Of a DNA stretch of 64,000 bases, positions 61,011-64,000 are shown in pieces (the stretch's first letter is position 1; each line of letters begins with the position of its first letter). This DNA comes from Verrucomicrobiota bacterium (GTDB taxonomy: Bacteria > Verrucomicrobiota > Kiritimatiellia > SS1-B-03-39 > UBA6053). The position numbers and the translations under genes were made by a program. Where the stretch lies: positions 1 through 64,000 of the forward strand of contig JAFIGD010000020.1 in the NCBI GenBank assembly GCA_020831625.1, read 5' to 3'. A model generated the notes under the pieces. It saw nothing but the letters and a program-made list of their open reading frames with translations. It did no database searches and was not told the origin of the DNA.

Positions 61011-61684
61011 GGGCGGTCCTCCCCGGGCACAATTCTTCTGGGACTGAGATTCATGGAGAAGTTAAACAGGAAGAGGGGGGCTTCACGATTCGCGGTTCCG
61101 GCCTGGAGGGTGCTGTTTTCGAGCAGGGCGCTGCTGAAGAGGGGCGGGGTGCCGTTTTCGGCGCGAACAAGGTTTCGCTCGATTTCCGCGTAAGCGGATT
61201 CGGCGCCGAATCCGGTGATGAGGCCCCGGAGTTCGCCGCGGGCCTCGCGGGTCCAGGGGTGAGCGAGGTCATCGACTCCGGGGCGATGGCGGCGGAGTCC
61301 GACGATTTCCTCATCGAAATGAAGACGTGTGAACTGGAAGCGGGTACGGGGTTCGGGCAGTTCGTCCTGAATGCGCTGGAGCGCGTCCGCCCAGTTGTGG
61401 CGGGAGGGGGACCATCCCAGCAGGGTGTTGTGGCTGTCCTCGATCCGCCGGAGCGCGGTGGCGCGTTCGCGGGCGGCACTGACATCGTCTTTAATTTGGT
61501 CCCAGCGACGGGTGAGCTGGTCGGCTTCGCGGATGGTTGAGGTCATCGAACTCACCATGAAATACACCAGTCCAAGAGCAAGGGCCACCCCGGCGACCGC
61601 CCCGATTTTGAGCAGGGGGCTGGTTTCAGCGGCGCTGAAGAAGCGCTTTTCTGATTCCTCCAGGAGATTGATGTAATGATTCAT
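61007..61684 (-). CDS. PilN-like pilus assembly protein
   Basis: A 225-residue inner-membrane protein beginning MNHYINLLEE, similar to the conserved INLLP-type N-terminus of PilN that binds PilM. One transmembrane helix follows (about 25-48), then a coiled coil and a periplasmic domain. Its final hydrophilic end overlaps pilO by 4 bases, and its own start overlaps pilM by 4 bases. The order and N-terminal motif support PilN despite low overall similarity. Confidence 0.8.
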   Translation of the reverse strand: MNHYINLLEESEKRFFSAAETSPLLKIGAVAGVALALGLVYFMVSSMTSTIREADQLTRRWDQIKDDVSAARERATALRRIEDSHNTLLGWSPSRHNWADALQRIQDELPEPRTRFQFTRLHFDEEIVGLRRHRPGVDDLAHPWTREARGELRGLITGFGAESAYAEIERNLVRAENGTPPLFSSALLENSTLQAGTANREAPLFLFNFSMNLSPRRIVPGEDRP

Positions 61685-62685
61685 GTGTTTTTGATCAAAG
61701 CAAGAGCCGCGCCAACTGCGGGAGCAAACATGCTTTCCACGCCTTGAACGCCTTTGGGGTAATTGGTCATTCCGTTTGCGGTGAACGGGTTCCAGATTTG
61801 GATTTCCACGCCCATGACCTGTTCCATGATAAAATTCCAGTAGGGGGAGTAGCTGAGGCCGCCGGAGGCATAGACACGGGAAATGCCGGCGTTTTCGTTG
61901 CGTTCGACAAATTTTTTCGAAATCGAGATTTCCTGCAGCAGGCTGCCGATGGGGTCGAGGGACTGTTCGAGCAGCGGGGTGGCGTCTTCGAAGAGGATGT
62001 CGATGGCGTCGTCTTCGCCGACGCTGAGCACATCCTGGATCCGCTGTTGGATGTAGACGGAGCCGTAGTCGAATTTGCGGACGAGGCGGAGTTCGCCGTT
62101 GAGGAAGAAGCTGATCATGGTGGCCTCGGCACCGGCCTCGAGGTAGCAGACCGCGCCTTCGGCTTGTTGGACTTCCTCGACATGGCTGAAACTGTTGAGG
62201 GCGGCGAGGCCGGCGATTTCGAGGGAGACGAGGCTGGGCCGGCTGGCGGAGAAGAGCTTGCGGGTGGTTTGCACTTCGGCTTTGGGCATGGCGGCGGCGA
62301 GGACTTTGTGATCGAGGCCCTCTTTGCCGCGCTCGACGATGGAAAATCCGATGCGGTAGTCGTTTCCGAGTCCCAGAGATTTGCCGACGCGGTTTTGAAT
62401 CGACTTGGCGTCCTGCATTTTGTTGGACACAAACATGAAGCGGACGTGATCGGAGGTGCCGGTGAGACAGGCGGCGCCGTAGGGCGCGCAGAGCTTTTTG
62501 GGCACGCTGAATTTTTGGGGGATATCCCCGCCGTGAAGGTCGTATGCGGGCATGACGTCCGCATCCACGAGCGTGTATCCGGACACGGTTTTCCGTATCC
62601 GGACCAGTTTGGTGCTGGTGGAGCCGAAGTCGATCCCGACGACGTCGGTGATTTTTTTACTTTTAGGTTGTTCGTTTTTGGCCAA
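61681..62685 (-). CDS. pilM: PilM-like actin-fold ATPase
   Basis: A 334-residue cytoplasmic protein of the PilM/FtsA fold. It has the phosphate-1 loop VVGIDFGSTSTKLVRI near the N-terminus, a phosphate-2-like segment AVCYLEAGAEATMISFF, and an adenosine-type motif VYASGGLSYSPYW. In type IV pilus machines PilM binds the N-terminal tail of PilN. The TTG at 62685 is chosen because GGAGA lies five bases upstream and the phosphate loop then starts at about residue 16; an in-frame TTG at 62736 lacks a ribosome site. First gene of the operon pilM, N, O, P, Q with every junction overlapping or close. Confidence 0.85.
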   Translation of the reverse strand: MAKNEQPKSKKITDVVGIDFGSTSTKLVRIRKTVSGYTLVDADVMPAYDLHGGDIPQKFSVPKKLCAPYGAACLTGTSDHVRFMFVSNKMQDAKSIQNRVGKSLGLGNDYRIGFSIVERGKEGLDHKVLAAAMPKAEVQTTRKLFSASRPSLVSLEIAGLAALNSFSHVEEVQQAEGAVCYLEAGAEATMISFFLNGELRLVRKFDYGSVYIQQRIQDVLSVGEDDAIDILFEDATPLLEQSLDPIGSLLQEISISKKFVERNENAGISRVYASGGLSYSPYWNFIMEQVMGVEIQIWNPFTANGMTNYPKGVQGVESMFAPAVGAALALIKNT

Positions 62686-62819
62686 GATGATCTCCAGGAG
62701 GTTGCTACCGTTCGCGAAAATGCGAAGGTTTTTCAAGGCGAGAATGTGAAAAAGAACATGAAAACGCTTTCCAGGGCTTTCTGCTTGTTCATTTAGCCCT
62801 TTCGGCGTAGCGTAATGGC

Positions 62820-64000
62820 ATGGAAAATATCAGAGTCCCCCGCCGGCGGTTTGGCCGGACCGAGTTGTCGATGCCGGTTTTCACGACCGGCGGCATGCGG
62901 TATCAGCAGGATTGGAACGATTTGCCGGAGGCGGAGATTTCGAAGGAGTCCACCGAGCATGTGGGGGCCTGCATTGAAGCGTCGTTCGCCTGCGGGATAG
63001 ACCACATTGAGACGGCCCGGGGGTACGGCAGTTCGGAGGCCCAGTTGGGGAAGATCTTCCCCCGCTATCGGCGGGAGGACTTTATCCTGCAGACCAAGAT
63101 CGGAATCAAGGAGTCGCGGGAGGCGTTTGAGGAATCGTTTGAGACGAGTATGGCCCGGTTGAAGGTGGATCATGTGGATTTGCTTTCTATTCACGGTATC
63201 AATACTGAAGGGGATTTGCAACAGGCTTTAGCATATGGCGTGCCGCAGATGCGGAAATGGCGGGATCAGGGGCGAATTCGGTTCATCGGCTTTTCGACGC
63301 ACGGTCCGGCGGATGTGGTCATGCGCGCGGTGTTCAGCGGGATGTTTGATTACATGAATGTCCATTGGTATTTTGTGAATCACGATAATTGGCCGGCGGT
63401 GCAGGCGGCGGCGCATCAGGATATGGGGGTGTTTATTATCAGTCCGAACGACAAGGGGGGACGGCTGTGGGAGCCGCCGCAAAAGCTCAGGGATTTCTGC
63501 GCGCCGCTGACGCCGATGCAGTTTAATGATTTGTACTGTTTGTCGCGTCCGGAAGTGCACACGCTGAGTCTGGGAACCTCGCGGCCTTCGGATTACGATG
63601 AGCATGTGGCGGGCATGAAGTGGTACGATGACCGGGTTGCGGTTTCGGAAACGGTCGCGCGCCGGATCCGCGCGGAGATCGATGCGCAGTTTGTGCCGGG
63701 CTGGCACCGGAGTTACGCGGCGGGGATTCCGACGCAGGACCGGTGTCCGGGGGGAATTCATGTGCGGGAGATTTTGAGGCTGTTCACCTGGGCCAAGGCG
63801 ATGGATATGGTGGACTTTGCGAAGAGCCGGTACAATATGTTCACCAACGGGGGGCCGTGGTTCCCGGGAAATGATCCGGAGGGCTTTGATGAATCGGAGA
63901 TGGCGGCGGCACTGGCGGGGAGTCCGCACCGGGACCGGATTATCGGATATCTGCACGAGGCGCACGACCTCCTGAAGGGGGAGAAGGTGAAGCGTCAGAG
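62820..64000 (+). CDS. Aldo/keto reductase, partial at window end
   Basis: An open frame of at least 393 codons running off the right edge. It starts MENIRVPRRRFGRTELSMPV, then FTTGGMRY and IDHIETARGYGSSEAQLG. These carry the Asp and Tyr of the aldo/keto reductase tetrad. Lys is in LQTKIGIK and His in LLSIHGIN. A C-terminal extension of the type found in aldo/keto reductases with an added 4Fe-4S ferredoxin region begins around residue 280; whether the Cys cluster is present cannot be seen. Substrate unknown. It is divergent from the pilus operon. ATG 62820 is preferred to an out-of-frame ATG at 62815. Confidence 0.85.
   Translation, partial: MENIRVPRRRFGRTELSMPVFTTGGMRYQQDWNDLPEAEISKESTEHVGACIEASFACGIDHIETARGYGSSEAQLGKIFPRYRREDFILQTKIGIKESREAFEESFETSMARLKVDHVDLLSIHGINTEGDLQQALAYGVPQMRKWRDQGRIRFIGFSTHGPADVVMRAVFSGMFDYMNVHWYFVNHDNWPAVQAAAHQDMGVFIISPNDKGGRLWEPPQKLRDFCAPLTPMQFNDLYCLSRPEVHTLSLGTSRPSDYDEHVAGMKWYDDRVAVSETVARRIRAEIDAQFVPGWHRSYAAGIPTQDRCPGGIHVREILRLFTWAKAMDMVDFAKSRYNMFTNGGPWFPGNDPEGFDESEMAAALAGSPHRDRIIGYLHEAHDLLKGEKVKRQ

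Noticed and set aside
62815-63000. Short plus-strand frame starting five bases before the aldo/keto reductase ATG
   Set aside because: Out of frame with the reductase, Arg/Pro/Ser-rich and ending early; the overlapping frame from 62820 has clear family motifs.

Overview
The window looks like a chromosomal segment of a Verrucomicrobiota bacterium, most likely of the Opitutae/Puniceicoccales type. The reasons are: four PEP-CTERM surface proteins ending in the same IPEPGTL...RRR(R/K) sorting tail; four AraC-type regulators, three of them carrying a LacI/periplasmic-binding-like sensor (XylR-like chimeras); two very large pilin-like proteins resembling the Verru_Chthon cassette type; two proteins with a C-terminal SHD1-like module; and a pyrophosphate-dependent phosphofructokinase. 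The taxonomic call is by family resemblance only. No rRNA, tRNA or CRISPR array was seen.

Layout. 0-3.7 kb: a lipoprotein-like gene, a TPR lipoprotein, and leuA preceded by what reads as a complete leucine attenuator (promoter, Leu-rich leader peptide, terminator). 3.9-13.4 kb: a translationally coupled pair of a giant pilin-like protein and an exported partner, a GH123-like secreted protein, a small HAD phosphatase, a PEP-CTERM protein and an AraC/LacI regulator. 13.5-25.6 kb: a secreted SHD1 protein, an operon of GH31 and GH63-like glycosidases, and a second, oppositely oriented copy of the giant-pilin plus partner pair. 25.7-32.6 kb: three PEP-CTERM genes, each divergent from its own AraC-type regulator. 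32.7-37 kb: a large repeat-built exported protein and a second GH123-like protein.

37-49.2 kb is a nitrogen-acquisition region: ABC transporter (ATPase, permease, binding protein), allophanate hydrolase, urea/guanidine-type biotin carboxylase, two DUF1989 'urea carboxylase-associated' proteins (family now known to include carboxyguanidine deiminase subunits), and a NikR-family repressor. The repressor has lost two of the four nickel ligands, yet sits beside a perfect GTATGA-N16-TCATAC operator. The cluster is split by a Y1/RAYT-like transposase fused to a DprA-like domain and by a small two-gene module whose second gene is deleted and frameshifted. 49-56 kb: amine-oxidase-like flavoprotein, xseA, a two-gene nucleotidyltransferase module, a YmdB-type phosphodiesterase, and a ClpB lacking the N-domain. 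56.7-62.7 kb: PPi-phosphofructokinase and a pilMNOPQ-type type IV pilus operon. 62.8-64 kb: an aldo/keto reductase cut by the window edge.

The intergenic DNA is repeat-rich. A 15-bp palindrome TTCCGANNNTCGGAA occurs as three pairs with exactly 31-bp spacing plus one single copy. There are also GATTAN hexamer arrays, RTGACGA heptamers, multi-hairpin GC-rich elements, and palindromic repeats inserted in frame into two coding sequences.
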